From contig JACRAT010000032.1 of NCBI GenBank assembly GCA_016234685.1, positions 1-64,000 of the forward strand: a DNA stretch of 64,000 bases, written 5' to 3'. How positions within the stretch are numbered: the stretch's first letter is position 1; each line of letters starts with the position of its first letter. The stretch is from Nitrosomonadales bacterium (lineage in GTDB: Bacteria; Pseudomonadota; Gammaproteobacteria; Burkholderiales; Gallionellaceae). Shown here in pieces: positions 1 to 10,542 of the stretch. The position numbers were made by a program, and so were the translations under genes. The notes under the pieces are model-generated. The model saw nothing but the letters and a program-made list of their open reading frames with translations, searched no databases and was not told the origin of the DNA.

Positions 1-198
1 CACCTTGGCCTTGAATCCCGGTGCGTGATTCCTTCTCGTCCTTTTCATGTGCTTGCTCCTCTGGTTGCCGTGCTGTTCACGGCTTGGGTTAAGCAAGGCT
101 ATCACTTATCGGACTGTCCGAAATTACGGCGCCACCTCTGTCGGTGCATCTACCTGCTGTCGCATAAATGGATTCTTCATATTTACTTCCAGTGCGGT

Positions 199-227
199 AA
201 GGTGCGCTGAAGTACGAAGCGCACCTT
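199..227 (-). terminator. Possible end-of-operon hairpin after rlpA
   Basis: A perfect 10-bp inverted repeat (AAGGTGCGCT / AGCGCACCTT, 9-nt loop) lies about 40 bp past the rlpA stop. It could end the mre-rlpA transcript, but no clear T-run follows on the minus strand, so this is weak. The rest of bases 1-267 holds only two short overlapping ORFs with no recognisable protein features, and I see nothing else there. Confidence 0.35.
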
Positions 228-267
228 TGCTTGGTGCGCCTCCTTAGTCGCCCCCCCTACAGGCCGA

Positions 268-1410
268 TCAGTGGATGCTGACCAGCGGCTTGAAGCCTAG
301 CTGGGATTGCAGTTTTTCGGCTGCGGCCCGGGCGGCTTCGGGGCTGGAGTATGGGCCTAGATGCACCCGGATCAGCCCGTCCTGCCGCGAATACAGGCTG
401 CTGTTCTTGCCTAGCTCACCCATTTCGGAGTGCACTCTTGCGAGGAAACTTTCCGCACCTTGCTGCGAACGGAATGCGCCGAGTTGCAGGTAGACACCAC
501 CCTTGGCGGTTGCGACCGGTGCTGTCGCCACCGGAGCGACAGGCTTGGGCGCAGGTGCCGCCACGGGCGCGGGCGCTACGACCGGCTCGGCGCGCACTGG
601 GGCAGCGACAGCTTCACGGCGAGTCACCGGTTGCACCGGCTCGTTGCGCACGACCACGGCGTGTTGCACCGGGTTGCTGCGCGCCGGGATCGGTTCGCTG
701 GTCACGGCCTCGTTACGGATAGGCACGGTCGCGGAGACCGGGAAGGTGCGTCCGCTGGAGTGAACCAGCGTGCCATCGTCACTCGATGCGAAGCTCGTGT
801 CGCCGGGGACTGAGCCATCTGGGGCGATGCTGACGACTTCGACCTCAGCGCTGCCGTTGCCGATGATCCCCAGCTTGAAGGCCGCCGTGTAGGAAAGGTC
901 GACTATGCGATCGTGCAGGAACGGACCGCGATCATTGATGCGCACGATGATGGCCTGCTGCGTCCCCATATTGGTGATGCGGGCATAGCTGGGGATGGGC
1001 AGCGTGGGATGCGCCGCCGTCATCTTGTACATATCGTAAGCCTCGCCGCTGGAAGTCTTCTCGCCGTGGAACTTCGTGCCGTACCAAGAGGCGATGCCGC
1101 GCTCGCGGTATTTTCCGGTCTCGCTGAGCGGCGTGTAGTTCTTGCCCAAGGCGACGTAGGGTCGGTTGGCGTAAGGATGCAACGGTTCTGCGCGCGGCGC
1201 AGCATTGGGGATGCTGGCGAGGTTCGCCGGGATGTTGGCTCCCGGGCCGTCGCCGGGCAGATAACCGCCACGCCCGGCAGTGCTTGCCGGAGCGGGTTTC
1301 GCAGCAGGCGCATTGGCATCGCGCACTTCCGCCTGACGGGTGGGCGCACTCCCGCACGCAGTAAGCAACAGCGCGGCTGCGATGAGCGTCAGTCCATTCT
1401 GTCTGGTCAT
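268..1410 (-). CDS. rlpA: Septal ring lytic transglycosylase RlpA, lipoprotein
   Basis: About 380 residues. A signal peptide ends in the lipobox LTAC, so the protein should be lipid-anchored. Residues about 105-195 form the double-psi beta-barrel domain (GIASWYGTKFHGEKTSSGE, and later NDRGPF and RIVDLS). A long Ala/Pro/Val linker follows, and the last 75 residues form a SPOR domain (YLQLGAFRSQQGAESF) that in this family binds denuded septal glycan. The family cleaves glycan strands lacking stem peptides. I chose the ATG at 1410 over the upstream TTG because AGGAG sits about 6 nt before it. It is the last gene of the mre-rod operon, 9 bp after rodA. Confidence 0.93.
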   Translation of the reverse strand: MTRQNGLTLIAAALLLTACGSAPTRQAEVRDANAPAAKPAPASTAGRGGYLPGDGPGANIPANLASIPNAAPRAEPLHPYANRPYVALGKNYTPLSETGKYRERGIASWYGTKFHGEKTSSGEAYDMYKMTAAHPTLPIPSYARITNMGTQQAIIVRINDRGPFLHDRIVDLSYTAAFKLGIIGNGSAEVEVVSIAPDGSVPGDTSFASSDDGTLVHSSGRTFPVSATVPIRNEAVTSEPIPARSNPVQHAVVVRNEPVQPVTRREAVAAPVRAEPVVAPAPVAAPAPKPVAPVATAPVATAKGGVYLQLGAFRSQQGAESFLARVHSEMGELGKNSSLYSRQDGLIRVHLGPYSSPEAARAAAEKLQSQLGFKPLVSIH

Positions 1411-1419
1411 TCTCAACTC

Positions 1420-2517
1420 CTATGTCTTCATCAGTTTTTGGTGCGTGTGTATGCTCATCAGCATACCAAAACCCAGCAGCAAAGTGAGCATCGACGTTCC
1501 GCCATAGCTTACCAGCGGCAAGGGGACACCGACCACCGGCAATATCCCGCTGACCATGCCCATGTTCACAAAGGCGTAGGTGAAGAAGGTCAGCGTGATC
1601 GAGCCTGCCAGCAAGCGGGTGAAATAGGTCGGCGCGTTGGCGGTGATGACGAAACCGCGCGCGATGACGAAGAGGTACAGAGTCAGCAAGACGAGGTTGC
1701 CGATCAGTCCGAACTCTTCGGAATACACGGCGAAGATGAAGTCGGTGGTGCGCTCAGGCAAAAAGTCGAGGTGGGTCTGCGTGCCATTGAGGTAGCCCTT
1801 GCCCAACACGCCACCCGAGCCGACCGCGATCATGCCCTGAATGGTGTGGTAGCCTTTGCCCAGCGCGTCCTTGGTCGGGTCGAGCAACATCAGAATGCGG
1901 TGGCGCTGGTAGTCGTGCAACATGCTCCACAAAAAGGGCGCGCTGGCGGCAGCGGTGATCGCCATGCCCAGCATCACGCGCCAGGACAGCCCAGCGAGGA
2001 ACAGCACGTAGAAGCCGCTCGCGCCGATCAGGATGGCGGTGCCAAGGTCGGGCTGGCGCGCAATGAGCGCCACCGGCAACAGCAGCAGCAATGCAGCGAT
2101 GGCGAAGTTCTTCATCGACAGCGAGGCCTCGTACTTATCGAAATACCAAGCCATCATCAGCGGTACGGCGATCTTCATCAACTCGGAGGGCTGGATGGTG
2201 GCGACACCGATGTTCAGCCAGCGCCGCGCGCCGTGGCTGATGTCGCCGAACAGCGCCACGCCGATCAGCAACAACATCCCCAACACATAGATCGGCACGG
2301 CGGCGCGCATCAGGTAGTGCAGCTGCATGTTCGCCACCAGCCACATCAGGGTGAAAGCCACCGCGATGTTGCCGAGCTGCGAGAACACCCTCGACCAACT
2401 CGCCTCACCCGCGCTGTAGAGCGTGACCAAGCTGGCCAACATCAGCAGCCCGATACCCGCCAGCAACACCAGATCGAGGTGGGCGCTGAAGCGCTGCCAA
2501 AGCTCACGTCTAGTCAT
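1420..2517 (-). CDS. rodA: Rod-shape SEDS glycosyltransferase RodA
   Basis: A 365-residue polytopic membrane protein of the SEDS family, which polymerises lipid II into glycan strands during cell elongation together with PBP2. Family hallmarks seen are the Trp/Arg-rich turn GARRWLNIG, the segment RQPDLGTA and the C-terminal PLVSYGGTSML motif. Length and hydrophobic pattern (about ten membrane segments) are normal. Its start overlaps the end of mrdA by 8 bp, which suggests translational coupling of the polymerase to its partner transpeptidase. Confidence 0.96.
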   Translation of the reverse strand: MTRRELWQRFSAHLDLVLLAGIGLLMLASLVTLYSAGEASWSRVFSQLGNIAVAFTLMWLVANMQLHYLMRAAVPIYVLGMLLLIGVALFGDISHGARRWLNIGVATIQPSELMKIAVPLMMAWYFDKYEASLSMKNFAIAALLLLLPVALIARQPDLGTAILIGASGFYVLFLAGLSWRVMLGMAITAAASAPFLWSMLHDYQRHRILMLLDPTKDALGKGYHTIQGMIAVGSGGVLGKGYLNGTQTHLDFLPERTTDFIFAVYSEEFGLIGNLVLLTLYLFVIARGFVITANAPTYFTRLLAGSITLTFFTYAFVNMGMVSGILPVVGVPLPLVSYGGTSMLTLLLGFGMLMSIHTHQKLMKT

Positions 2518-4453
2518 TTTCCGTTTCCTCCTCGGCAGGGGCGGTCACAGCTGCTGGCGCTACCGGAGCGACGCCTGACGCAGGCAAGGCAGGCGGTGTA
2601 GGCACTTTGCCCAGCAGGTAGTAATCCATCACCTTGCGGGCGATAGGTGCGGCAATGGTGCCGCCGTGTCCGCCATTCTCGGCCAGCACCGCCAGCGCGA
2701 TGCTGGGGTTGTCAGCAGGCGCGAAGGCGATGAACCAAGCGTGGTCGCGGTGACGCTCTTGCACTTGGCTTTCGATGTACTTCGCGCCCTGTTTGATGCC
2801 GACCACCTGCGCCGTGCCGGTCTTGCCAGCGATGGCGTAAGGCGCACCCGCACCGGCAGCGGAAGCGGTACCGCCGGGCAACGTCACTGCCGTCATCGCA
2901 CTCCTGACCAAGGCAAAATGGTCGGGATTGAGTTTGACGGTGAAGGCCGGCTCGGTGACCAATGGCTTACGTTCGCCGCTCTTCACGTTCTCGACCTCCC
3001 TCACCAGATGCGGGCGATAGGCCACGCCGCCATTGGCCAGCACGGCAGTGGCAAAAGCCAGTTGCATGGGCGTGACCAAGGTGTAGCCCTGACCGATGCC
3101 CGCCGAAACGGTATCGCCGGTGTACCACTTTTGTTTGAAGCGGCGCTGTTTCCATTCCTGCGAAGGCAACAGGCCGGGCTGCTCGCCGTCTAGGTCCAGA
3201 CCGGTCTTCTCGCCGAAGCCGAATTGCGACAGGAAGGCGTGCATGTTGTCGATGCCAAGATCGACCGACAAGCCGTAGTAGTAGGTGTCACAGGAGATGA
3301 CGATGGAGCGGAACAGATCGACGCTGCCGTGGCCGCCGGTCTTCCAGTCACGGTACTGGTGGCCGCTGCCGGGCAGATTGAAGTAGCCGGGATCGCTGAT
3401 GGTGTAGCCCGCCGTGCGCTTGTTGTAGTGCAGACCGGCCAGCGCCATGAACGGCTTGATGGTCGAGCCGGGCGGATACTGGCCGCGCAGGGCGCGGTTG
3501 TTGAGCGGCGTGTCGGGCGAGTTGTTCAATTCGTCCCAGCTCTGTTGGTCGATGCCGTCGATGAACAGATTGGGGTCGTAGCCGGGTTTGCTGACAAAGG
3601 CCAGCACTTCGCCGTTGCGCGGGTCGATGGCCACCAGTGCGCCGCGATAGTTGCCGAAAGATTGCTCGGCGATCTGCTGCAACTTGGCATCCAGAGTGAG
3701 GATGAGATTGTTGCCGGACTGAGGCGAAGAGCTGGACAACACCCGCACGCCGCGCCCGCCTGCATCCACCTCGATCTGCTCGACGCCGGTCAGGCCGTGC
3801 AGCTCCTGCTCATAACTCTGCTCGATGCCCGCCTTGCCGATGTAGTCCGAGCCACGATAGTTGGCCAGCAGCTCTTCTTCATCCAGCCGTTCGCTGTCTT
3901 TCTTGGTGATGCGCCCGATATAGCCGATCAGGTGCGACGTGCCTTCGTGGTAAGGGTATTCACGGAACAGCCGGGCTTTGACTTCGACACCGGGGAAGCG
4001 ATAACGCTGGGCGGCGAACTTCGCCACTTCTTCGTCAGAGAGCCGATTGCGGATGGGCAGGCTCTCGAAATCGCGATTCTCGGCCAGCAGCTTTCTGAAA
4101 CGCTTGCGATCTTTGGGCTGGATGTCGATCAGGCTGGACAGCTCTTCGATGGTCGCATCCAGATTGAAGACCTTGCTCGGCGTGATCTCCAATGTGTAAG
4201 CAGAATAGTTGTGGGCCATCACTACGCCGTTGCGATCTAGGATCAGCCCTCGGTTGGGCACGATGGGGATGACGGAGATGCGATTGTTCTCGGCCAGCGT
4301 CTTGAAATAGTCGTGGCGCACGACTTGCAGATACAGGAACCGCGCCAGCAGCGCCGTCATCAGTAACAGCACGAAGCCGATGCACAGTGCCAGCCGCAGC
4401 CGGAAGTTGTGGATCTCGCGCTGGTGGTTCTTGATCTCGATGCGCTGGCTCAT
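2510..4453 (-). CDS. mrdA: Penicillin-binding protein 2 (elongation transpeptidase)
   Basis: 647 residues. One N-terminal membrane anchor (LALCIGFVLLLMTALLARFLYLQ) precedes the pedestal domain and a C-terminal transpeptidase domain. Catalytic motifs are present: STIK (serine near residue 330, in PPGSTIKPF), SCD and KTGTAQV. The protein cross-links side-wall peptidoglycan in the periplasm and partners RodA. The C-terminal tail is Pro/Ala/Glu-rich. The gene starts 3 bp after the mreD stop and overlaps rodA, in the classic mreBCD-mrdA-rodA order. Confidence 0.96.
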   Translation of the reverse strand: MSQRIEIKNHQREIHNFRLRLALCIGFVLLLMTALLARFLYLQVVRHDYFKTLAENNRISVIPIVPNRGLILDRNGVVMAHNYSAYTLEITPSKVFNLDATIEELSSLIDIQPKDRKRFRKLLAENRDFESLPIRNRLSDEEVAKFAAQRYRFPGVEVKARLFREYPYHEGTSHLIGYIGRITKKDSERLDEEELLANYRGSDYIGKAGIEQSYEQELHGLTGVEQIEVDAGGRGVRVLSSSSPQSGNNLILTLDAKLQQIAEQSFGNYRGALVAIDPRNGEVLAFVSKPGYDPNLFIDGIDQQSWDELNNSPDTPLNNRALRGQYPPGSTIKPFMALAGLHYNKRTAGYTISDPGYFNLPGSGHQYRDWKTGGHGSVDLFRSIVISCDTYYYGLSVDLGIDNMHAFLSQFGFGEKTGLDLDGEQPGLLPSQEWKQRRFKQKWYTGDTVSAGIGQGYTLVTPMQLAFATAVLANGGVAYRPHLVREVENVKSGERKPLVTEPAFTVKLNPDHFALVRSAMTAVTLPGGTASAAGAGAPYAIAGKTGTAQVVGIKQGAKYIESQVQERHRDHAWFIAFAPADNPSIALAVLAENGGHGGTIAAPIARKVMDYYLLGKVPTPPALPASGVAPVAPAAVTAPAEEETEND

Positions 4454-4456
4454 GGG

Positions 4457-4960
4457 CTAGAGCGGGTCTTGATTGGCCGGCGGGCGACCTATGTTTTGCA
4501 GCAACACCGTCAGCGGCATCCACAGCAAGGCGGTCAAAGCACAGCCGATGAAATACAACCAAGAGAAACTCTCGTTCACCAGCCAATGCACCAGCGCGAA
4601 CAGCAGATAGCTGCTCAGCAGCAGCGGGAATATCTGCATGGTCTGCTGGAACAGGTTGAGCATCTGTACACGACGATGCAGCACGTTGCCGCCGAACGCC
4701 ATCATGGCGTAAGCCCAAGCGTGCTGGCCGAGCAAGCTGGCATCAGCCACGTCGGCCAGCAGGCCGACGCCCCAGGCGATGCCGACGCTGACGCGGTGCG
4801 GGCTGTAGATGCTCCAGTAGAGCAGCACCAGCGCCACGAAATCAGGACGCAACGCCAGTCCGACGCCGTGCCAAGGCAGCCAGCTCAGCAGCATGGCGAA
4901 CGACAGACTGACGGTGACCTGCACCCAACTGGTGCGCTGATAAGGCAGCGACGAACTCAT
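4457..4960 (-). CDS. mreD: Rod-shape-determining membrane protein MreD
   Basis: 167 residues with about five hydrophobic segments, as expected for MreD, the small inner-membrane member of the elongation complex. Typical pieces are LPWHGVGLALRPDFVALVLLYW near the N-terminus and a C-terminal LTALLWMPLTVLLQ helix. It overlaps mreC by 4 bp (ATGA) and is 3 bp from mrdA. The family is poorly conserved in sequence, so the call rests on the hydrophobic profile plus position between mreC and mrdA. Confidence 0.92.
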   Translation of the reverse strand: MSSSLPYQRTSWVQVTVSLSFAMLLSWLPWHGVGLALRPDFVALVLLYWSIYSPHRVSVGIAWGVGLLADVADASLLGQHAWAYAMMAFGGNVLHRRVQMLNLFQQTMQIFPLLLSSYLLFALVHWLVNESFSWLYFIGCALTALLWMPLTVLLQNIGRPPANQDPL

Positions 4961-5874
4961 GGCTTCATACTCGCTTTATTGCGCTTGCCAAGATGTCCGT
5001 CACCACCCGCCACCTCAGCCTCAGGACGTTCGGGCAAGACGGGTGCGCCGGACAGGATCATCAAAAAGCGCTGTTTATCGACGCCCGCCAAAGGCTCACA
5101 CTCGATGCGGGCAAAGGGATAAGCCGGGTCGCGCACGATTTTGCTGACGCGGGCGACCGGCAACCCGGGTGGATAGATGCCGTCGATGCCGGAAGTGACC
5201 AGTACGTCGTTCTCCTGTATGTCCGCGCTGACCGGCATGTAGCGCAAAGCCAGATGACTGATGTCGCCCGAACCGAACACGATGGTGCGCAAACCGTTGC
5301 GCAGCACCTGCGCTGGAACCGATTGATCCTTGTCGGTAATCAGCGTGATCTCGGACAACCAAGGGTAGACACGGGTGACCTGCCCGACCACGCCTGCGGC
5401 ATCGACCACCACTTGCCCGGCCTGCACGTTCGCCTGAGTGCCCTTGTTGACCAACACTTTGCGCTTGAACACATCGCGCTCGGCATACACGATCTCGGCG
5501 AACAAGGCGGGATAGCTGGAATGCGCCTGCACGTCCATGAGCTTGCGCAGTTGCTGATTCTCCGCGACCAACGCCCGTACCTGCTGCAACTGTGAACCAT
5601 CGAGCGCATGTTGCTGTTGCAGGCGGGCGCTTTCGCGGGTCAGGCTGGATTGGGTGTAGAGGAAATCGCTAGCCTCCTGCCATACCGAGGAAGGCATGGT
5701 GACGAGGCGCTGCACCGGCTGAACGAAGGCCGACAGCACGTAGCGCAACGCTCCGAGATATTGATAGCGGGCGTCCATGAACAACAGAGCCAACGACAAC
5801 AGCGAGAAGAATGCGATCTGGACGGATGGGGAATATCCGCGTTTGAAGAATCGGACGGGCTGCGAATTATCCAT
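4957..5874 (-). CDS. mreC: Rod-shape-determining protein MreC
   Basis: 305 residues. A short cytoplasmic N-terminus carrying RFFKRGYSPS is followed by one membrane helix (IAFFSLLSLALLFMDAR), a coiled-coil stretch (residues about 70-105, SARLQQQHALDGSQLQQVRALVAENQQLR) and a beta-rich periplasmic region with GVVGQVTRVYPWLSEITLITD and VLVTSGIDGIYPPGLPVARV. MreC links cytoplasmic MreB to the periplasmic synthases. A 66-bp spacer with a strong hairpin separates it from mreB. Confidence 0.95.
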   Translation of the reverse strand: MDNSQPVRFFKRGYSPSVQIAFFSLLSLALLFMDARYQYLGALRYVLSAFVQPVQRLVTMPSSVWQEASDFLYTQSSLTRESARLQQQHALDGSQLQQVRALVAENQQLRKLMDVQAHSSYPALFAEIVYAERDVFKRKVLVNKGTQANVQAGQVVVDAAGVVGQVTRVYPWLSEITLITDKDQSVPAQVLRNGLRTIVFGSGDISHLALRYMPVSADIQENDVLVTSGIDGIYPPGLPVARVSKIVRDPAYPFARIECEPLAGVDKQRFLMILSGAPVLPERPEAEVAGGDGHLGKRNKASMKP

Positions 5875-5895
5875 GCGGAATCAGAAGACTGCCGG

Positions 5896-5931
5896 ATGGC
5901 GCAGCGGGAATCATCACTTCCGCTGCGCCAT
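5896..5931. promoter_or_regulatory. Stem-loop between mreB and mreC
   Basis: A perfect 12-bp inverted repeat (ATGGCGCAGCGG / CCGCTGCGCCAT, 12-nt loop) fills the mreB-mreC spacer. There is no T-run on the minus strand, so it is not an obvious terminator. In the polycistronic RNA it would sit just 3' of mreB, where it could stabilise the mreB part or lower read-through. That role is inference. Confidence 0.5.
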
Positions 5932-5940
5932 GTCGCACTA

Positions 5941-7044
<1,104 letters not shown>

Positions 7045-7078
7045 CTATTTCTATAAAGCAGAATCAAGCCTAATCACC

Positions 7079-7366
7079 ATGTCACTGACCGAGCAAGACG
7101 TAAGCAAAGTGGCCCGGCTGGCGCGCATCGCCATGTCTGAGGCCGAGATCGACGCCGCACAATCCCAACTCAATGGCATCTTCGATCTTATCGCCGAGAT
7201 GCAGGCGGTAGACACCAGCGGGATCGAACCGATGTCGCACGCCCAAGACGTGACTCAGCGCCTGCGCGCCGATGTCGTGACCGAGGCCGACCAGCGCGAG
7301 CTATTCCAGTCCATCGCGCCGCAAGTCGAAGCAGGGTTGTATCTTGTGCCCCAAGTAATTGAATAA
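7079..7366 (+). CDS. gatC: Asp/Glu-tRNA amidotransferase subunit C
   Basis: 95 residues, normal for GatC. The N-terminus (LTEQDVSKVARLARIAMSEAE) and the centre (GIEPMSHAQDVTQRLRAD) match the family. GatC wraps around GatA and GatB and stabilises the heterotrimer that converts misacylated Glu-tRNA(Gln) or Asp-tRNA(Asn) to the amide form. It is the first gene of gatCAB. A repeat element separates it from gatA. Confidence 0.96.
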   Translation: MSLTEQDVSKVARLARIAMSEAEIDAAQSQLNGIFDLIAEMQAVDTSGIEPMSHAQDVTQRLRADVVTEADQRELFQSIAPQVEAGLYLVPQVIE

Positions 7367-7368
7367 GT

Positions 7369-7452
7369 AAAGGGAGAAGGGGGAAGGGAGAAGGGTAAAA
7401 AAACGGCGCGGAGGTCTTTCCCTTCCCCCTTTTCCCTTTCCCCTTCCCCTCC
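7369..7452. repeat. Purine/pyrimidine palindromic repeat between gatC and gatA
   Basis: An all-purine stretch (AAAGGGAGAAGGGGGAAGGG, 7369-7388) is matched by its near-exact reverse complement (7420-7439, one G:T wobble), giving a 20-bp stem with a 31-nt loop. A further pyrimidine run continues almost to the gatA ATG at 7458 and occupies the place where a Shine-Dalgarno would be. It belongs to the C/G-rich palindromes scattered through the window. Confidence 0.8.
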
Positions 7453-7457
7453 AGAAA

Positions 7458-8912
7458 ATGATAAACGCCACACTCAAACAACTCGGCGACGCGCTGCGCG
7501 CCAAACAGATCTCCAGTGTCGAGCTGACCCAGCTCTACCTCGACCGCATCGCCCGCCTCAATCCCGAGCTGAACGCCTACGTCACGCTGAACCCTGAGAC
7601 CTCGCTGGCGCAAGCGCGCGCCGCCGACGCTCGGTTCGCCGCTGGCACGGCGGAAGCGCTGACCGGCATCCCCATCGCGCAAAAAGACATCTTCTGCGCG
7701 AAAGGCTGGCTCACCACCTGCGGCTCCAGAATGCTGCACAACTTCGTGTCGCCTTACGATGCGCACGTCATCAGCCAATTCAATAACGCAGGCGCGATCA
7801 ACCTCGGCAAGACCAACATGGACGAGTTTGCCATGGGCTCGTCGAACGAAACTTCGTATTTCGGTCCAGTGAAGAACCCGTGGGACGTGTCGCGCGTGCC
7901 CGGCGGCTCGTCCGGCGGTACAGCAGCGGCAGTCGCGGCGCGGCTGTGTGCGGCAGCGACTGGCACCGACACTGGTGGCTCGATCCGCCAACCGGCGGCG
8001 CTGTGCGGCATCTCTGGCCTCAAGCCGACCTACGGCACGGTGTCGCGCTACGGCATGATCGCCTTCGCTTCCAGCCTCGACCAGGCCGGCCCGATGGGAC
8101 GCAGCGCGGAAGACCTGGCGCTGCTGCTCAACACCATGGTCGGCTTCGACGAGCGCGATTCCACCAGCTTGCAGCGCGACAAGGAAGACTACGCGCGTGA
8201 TTTGGCGAAGCCGCTGAACGGCCTGCGCATCGGCCTGCCGAAAGAGTTCTTCGCCGAAGGCTTGGGCAGCGACGTGGCGCAAGCCGTAGAAGCCGCCATC
8301 GCCGAATACAAGAAACTCGGCGCGACCGTGGTCGATATTTCGTTGCCCAACACCCGTTTGTCCATCCCGGTCTACTACGTGCTGGCGCCGGCGGAAGCAT
8401 CCAGCAACCTGTCGCGCTTCGACGGCGTGCGCTACGGCTATCGCGCCCCGGAGTACACCGACCTCGCTGACATGTACGAAAAGAGCCGCGCGCAAGGTTT
8501 CGGCGCGGAAGTGAAGCGCCGCATCATGATCGGCACTTACGTGCTGAGTCACGGCTACTACGACGCTTACTACCTGCAAGCGCAGAAGATCCGCCGCCTG
8601 ATCGCACAGGATTTCGTCGAGGCATTCAAGCAGTGCGACGTCATCATGGGCCCGACCAGCCCCTCCACCGCATTCAAGCTGGGCGAAAAGGGCGACGATC
8701 CGGTGCAGATGTACCTCTCCGACATCTACACCATCGCGGTGAATCTGGCTGGCCTGCCGGGCATGTCCATCCCGGCAGGTTTCGGTGCGAACAATATGCC
8801 CGTAGGCTTGCAGATCATCGGCAACTATTTCGACGAAGCGCGCATGTTGAACGTCGCGCACCAATATCAACTGGCGACCGACTGGCACAGCCGCGCGCCA
8901 CAGGCGCTGTAA
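7458..8912 (+). CDS. gatA: Asp/Glu-tRNA amidotransferase subunit A
   Basis: 484 residues, the normal length. This is the amidase-family glutaminase that releases ammonia for transfer to misacylated tRNA. The Ser-cisSer-Lys triad is visible: Lys in [11 protein letters not shown], and the Gly/Ser-rich signature [15 protein letters not shown] leading to [10 protein letters not shown]. The ATG at 7458 has no recognisable Shine-Dalgarno because the C-rich repeat ends just before it. gatB follows 9 bp later. Confidence 0.97.
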   Translation: MINATLKQLGDALRAKQISSVELTQLYLDRIARLNPELNAYVTLNPETSLAQARAADARFAAGTAEALTGIPIAQKDIFCAKGWLTTCGSRMLHNFVSPYDAHVISQFNNAGAINLGKTNMDEFAMGSSNETSYFGPVKNPWDVSRVPGGSSGGTAAAVAARLCAAATGTDTGGSIRQPAALCGISGLKPTYGTVSRYGMIAFASSLDQAGPMGRSAEDLALLLNTMVGFDERDSTSLQRDKEDYARDLAKPLNGLRIGLPKEFFAEGLGSDVAQAVEAAIAEYKKLGATVVDISLPNTRLSIPVYYVLAPAEASSNLSRFDGVRYGYRAPEYTDLADMYEKSRAQGFGAEVKRRIMIGTYVLSHGYYDAYYLQAQKIRRLIAQDFVEAFKQCDVIMGPTSPSTAFKLGEKGDDPVQMYLSDIYTIAVNLAGLPGMSIPAGFGANNMPVGLQIIGNYFDEARMLNVAHQYQLATDWHSRAPQAL

Positions 8913-8921
8913 GGAAACGAC

Positions 8922-10466
8922 ATGACTTGGGAAATCGTCATCGGGCTGGAAGTTCACACCCAGCTCTCCACCGACACAAAGATCTTTTCCGGCGCTTCGA
9001 CCAAGTTCGGCGCGGAGCCGAACACGCAGGCCGATGCGGTGAGCTTGGCGCTACCGGGCGTGTTGCCGGTGTTGAACCGTGGCGCGGTCGAGCGAGCCAT
9101 CAAGTTCGGCTTGGCCACCGGCGCACACATCGCGCCGCGCTCGGTGTTCGCGCGCAAGAATTACTTCTATCCCGACCTGCCCAAGGGCTACCAGATCAGC
9201 CAGATGGATCTGCCGGTGGTGGGGCAGGGCGCAATCACCATCCAGGTCGAGCCGCTGTCGGGCAATGCCAAGCCCTACGAAAAGACCGTGCGCCTCACCC
9301 GCGCCCATCTGGAAGAGGATGCGGGCAAGTCGGTACATGGCAGTGCGCTCAGCGGAGTTGCAGGGTTAGGTATTGCTGGACTTGCGGTTGTAGGCAAACC
9401 ATTGGTTGATGAATACAGAGACTTAACTAGATTAACGGGCATTGACCTGAACCGCGCCGGTACGCCCTTGCTGGAGATCGTCTCCGAGCCAGACATGCGT
9501 TCCGCCGCCGAAGCCGTGGCCTATGCCAAGGCGTTGCACTCGCTGGTGCGCTGGATCGGCATCTGCGACGGTAACATGCAGGAAGGCTCATTCCGCTGCG
9601 ACGTGAACGTGTCGGTGCGCAAGCCGGGGCAGCCGCTGGGCACCCGCCGCGAGATCAAGAACCTGAATTCGTTCAAGTTCATGCAGCAGGCCATCGACTA
9701 CGAAGTGCAATGGCAGATCGACACGATAGAAAATGGCGGCAAGGTGCAACAAGCCACCATCCTGTTCAACCCGGATACCGGCGAGACGCGCGCCATGCGC
9801 AGCAAGGAAGATGCGCACGACTACCGCTATTTCCCCGACCCCGATCTGCTGCCGTTGGAGATTTCGCCGGAGTGGATAGCAGAGGTGCGCAACACCATGC
9901 CGGAACTGCCGCAAGCCAAACAGGCACGCTATGTCGGTGAGCTGGGGCTGTCGGCTTACGATGCCAGCATCCTGACTTCGTCGCGCGAGATGGCGGATTT
10001 CTTCGAAGCGGCGCTCAAAGCGTGTTTCCCTTCCCCCGATAGGAGAGGGGAGAAGCTTTGTGCCAACTGGATCATTGGTGAAATCAGCGCTCAGCTCAAC
10101 CGCGACGGTCTGGACATGGCGCAGTGCCCGATTTCCGCGCAGCAACTGGGCGGAATGCTGGCGCGCATCGCCGACGGCACCATTTCCAACTCAGGCGCGA
10201 AGGAAGTGTTCCGCACGATGTGGGCGGAAGGCGGCGATGCCGATGCCATCATCGAAGCCCGTGGGCTGAAGCAGGTCTCGGATTCCGGTGCGATCGAGGC
10301 GCTGGTGGACGAGATCATCGCGGGCAATGCGGAAAAGGTGGCGGAATATCGCTCTGGCAAGGACAAGCTGTTCGGCTTCTTCGTCGGCCTCGCCATGAAA
10401 GCCAGCAAGGGCAAGGCCAACCCGGCGCAACTCAACGATATTCTGAAGAAAAAGCTGGCAGCTTGA
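8922..10466 (+). CDS. gatB: Asp/Glu-tRNA amidotransferase subunit B
   Basis: 514 residues. This subunit binds the tRNA acceptor end and activates the misacylated amino acid. The N-terminus [22 protein letters not shown] and the centre ([13 protein letters not shown]) are typical, and the C-terminal YqeY-like tail helical domain is complete ([24 protein letters not shown]). A short foreign-looking peptide, [10 protein letters not shown], interrupts the usual run between FFEAALKA and LCANWIIGE; its DNA is a C/G-rich repeat. The frame stays open and the gene is likely functional. Confidence 0.97.
   Translation: MTWEIVIGLEVHTQLSTDTKIFSGASTKFGAEPNTQADAVSLALPGVLPVLNRGAVERAIKFGLATGAHIAPRSVFARKNYFYPDLPKGYQISQMDLPVVGQGAITIQVEPLSGNAKPYEKTVRLTRAHLEEDAGKSVHGSALSGVAGLGIAGLAVVGKPLVDEYRDLTRLTGIDLNRAGTPLLEIVSEPDMRSAAEAVAYAKALHSLVRWIGICDGNMQEGSFRCDVNVSVRKPGQPLGTRREIKNLNSFKFMQQAIDYEVQWQIDTIENGGKVQQATILFNPDTGETRAMRSKEDAHDYRYFPDPDLLPLEISPEWIAEVRNTMPELPQAKQARYVGELGLSAYDASILTSSREMADFFEAALKACFPSPDRRGEKLCANWIIGEISAQLNRDGLDMAQCPISAQQLGGMLARIADGTISNSGAKEVFRTMWAEGGDADAIIEARGLKQVSDSGAIEALVDEIIAGNAEKVAEYRSGKDKLFGFFVGLAMKASKGKANPAQLNDILKKKLAA
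10026..10055. repeat. C/G-rich repeat inserted in frame in gatB
   Basis: TTCCCTTCCCCCGATAGGAGAGGGGAG has imperfect dyad symmetry and resembles the other C/G-rich elements here. It encodes about 7-10 extra residues in the GatB tail region, at a point where I expect the family to be nearly continuous. The exact ends cannot be set without an alignment. Confidence 0.6.
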
Positions 10467-10542
10467 TCTGCAATCCGTCATCCTGTCGCAACGGATGACG
10501 TGACGCCCGCGCCGAATCAAACCGTCTTCAGGTCATAGTCAG

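Noticed and set aside
913-2601. 562-residue plus-strand ORF opposite rlpA and rodA
   Set aside because: Low-complexity Gln/Arg/His/Ala composition with no domain; a shadow of GC-rich minus-strand genes.
7188-8957. 589-residue minus-strand ORF opposite gatA
   Set aside because: Antisense shadow of gatA, which has full catalytic motifs on the plus strand.
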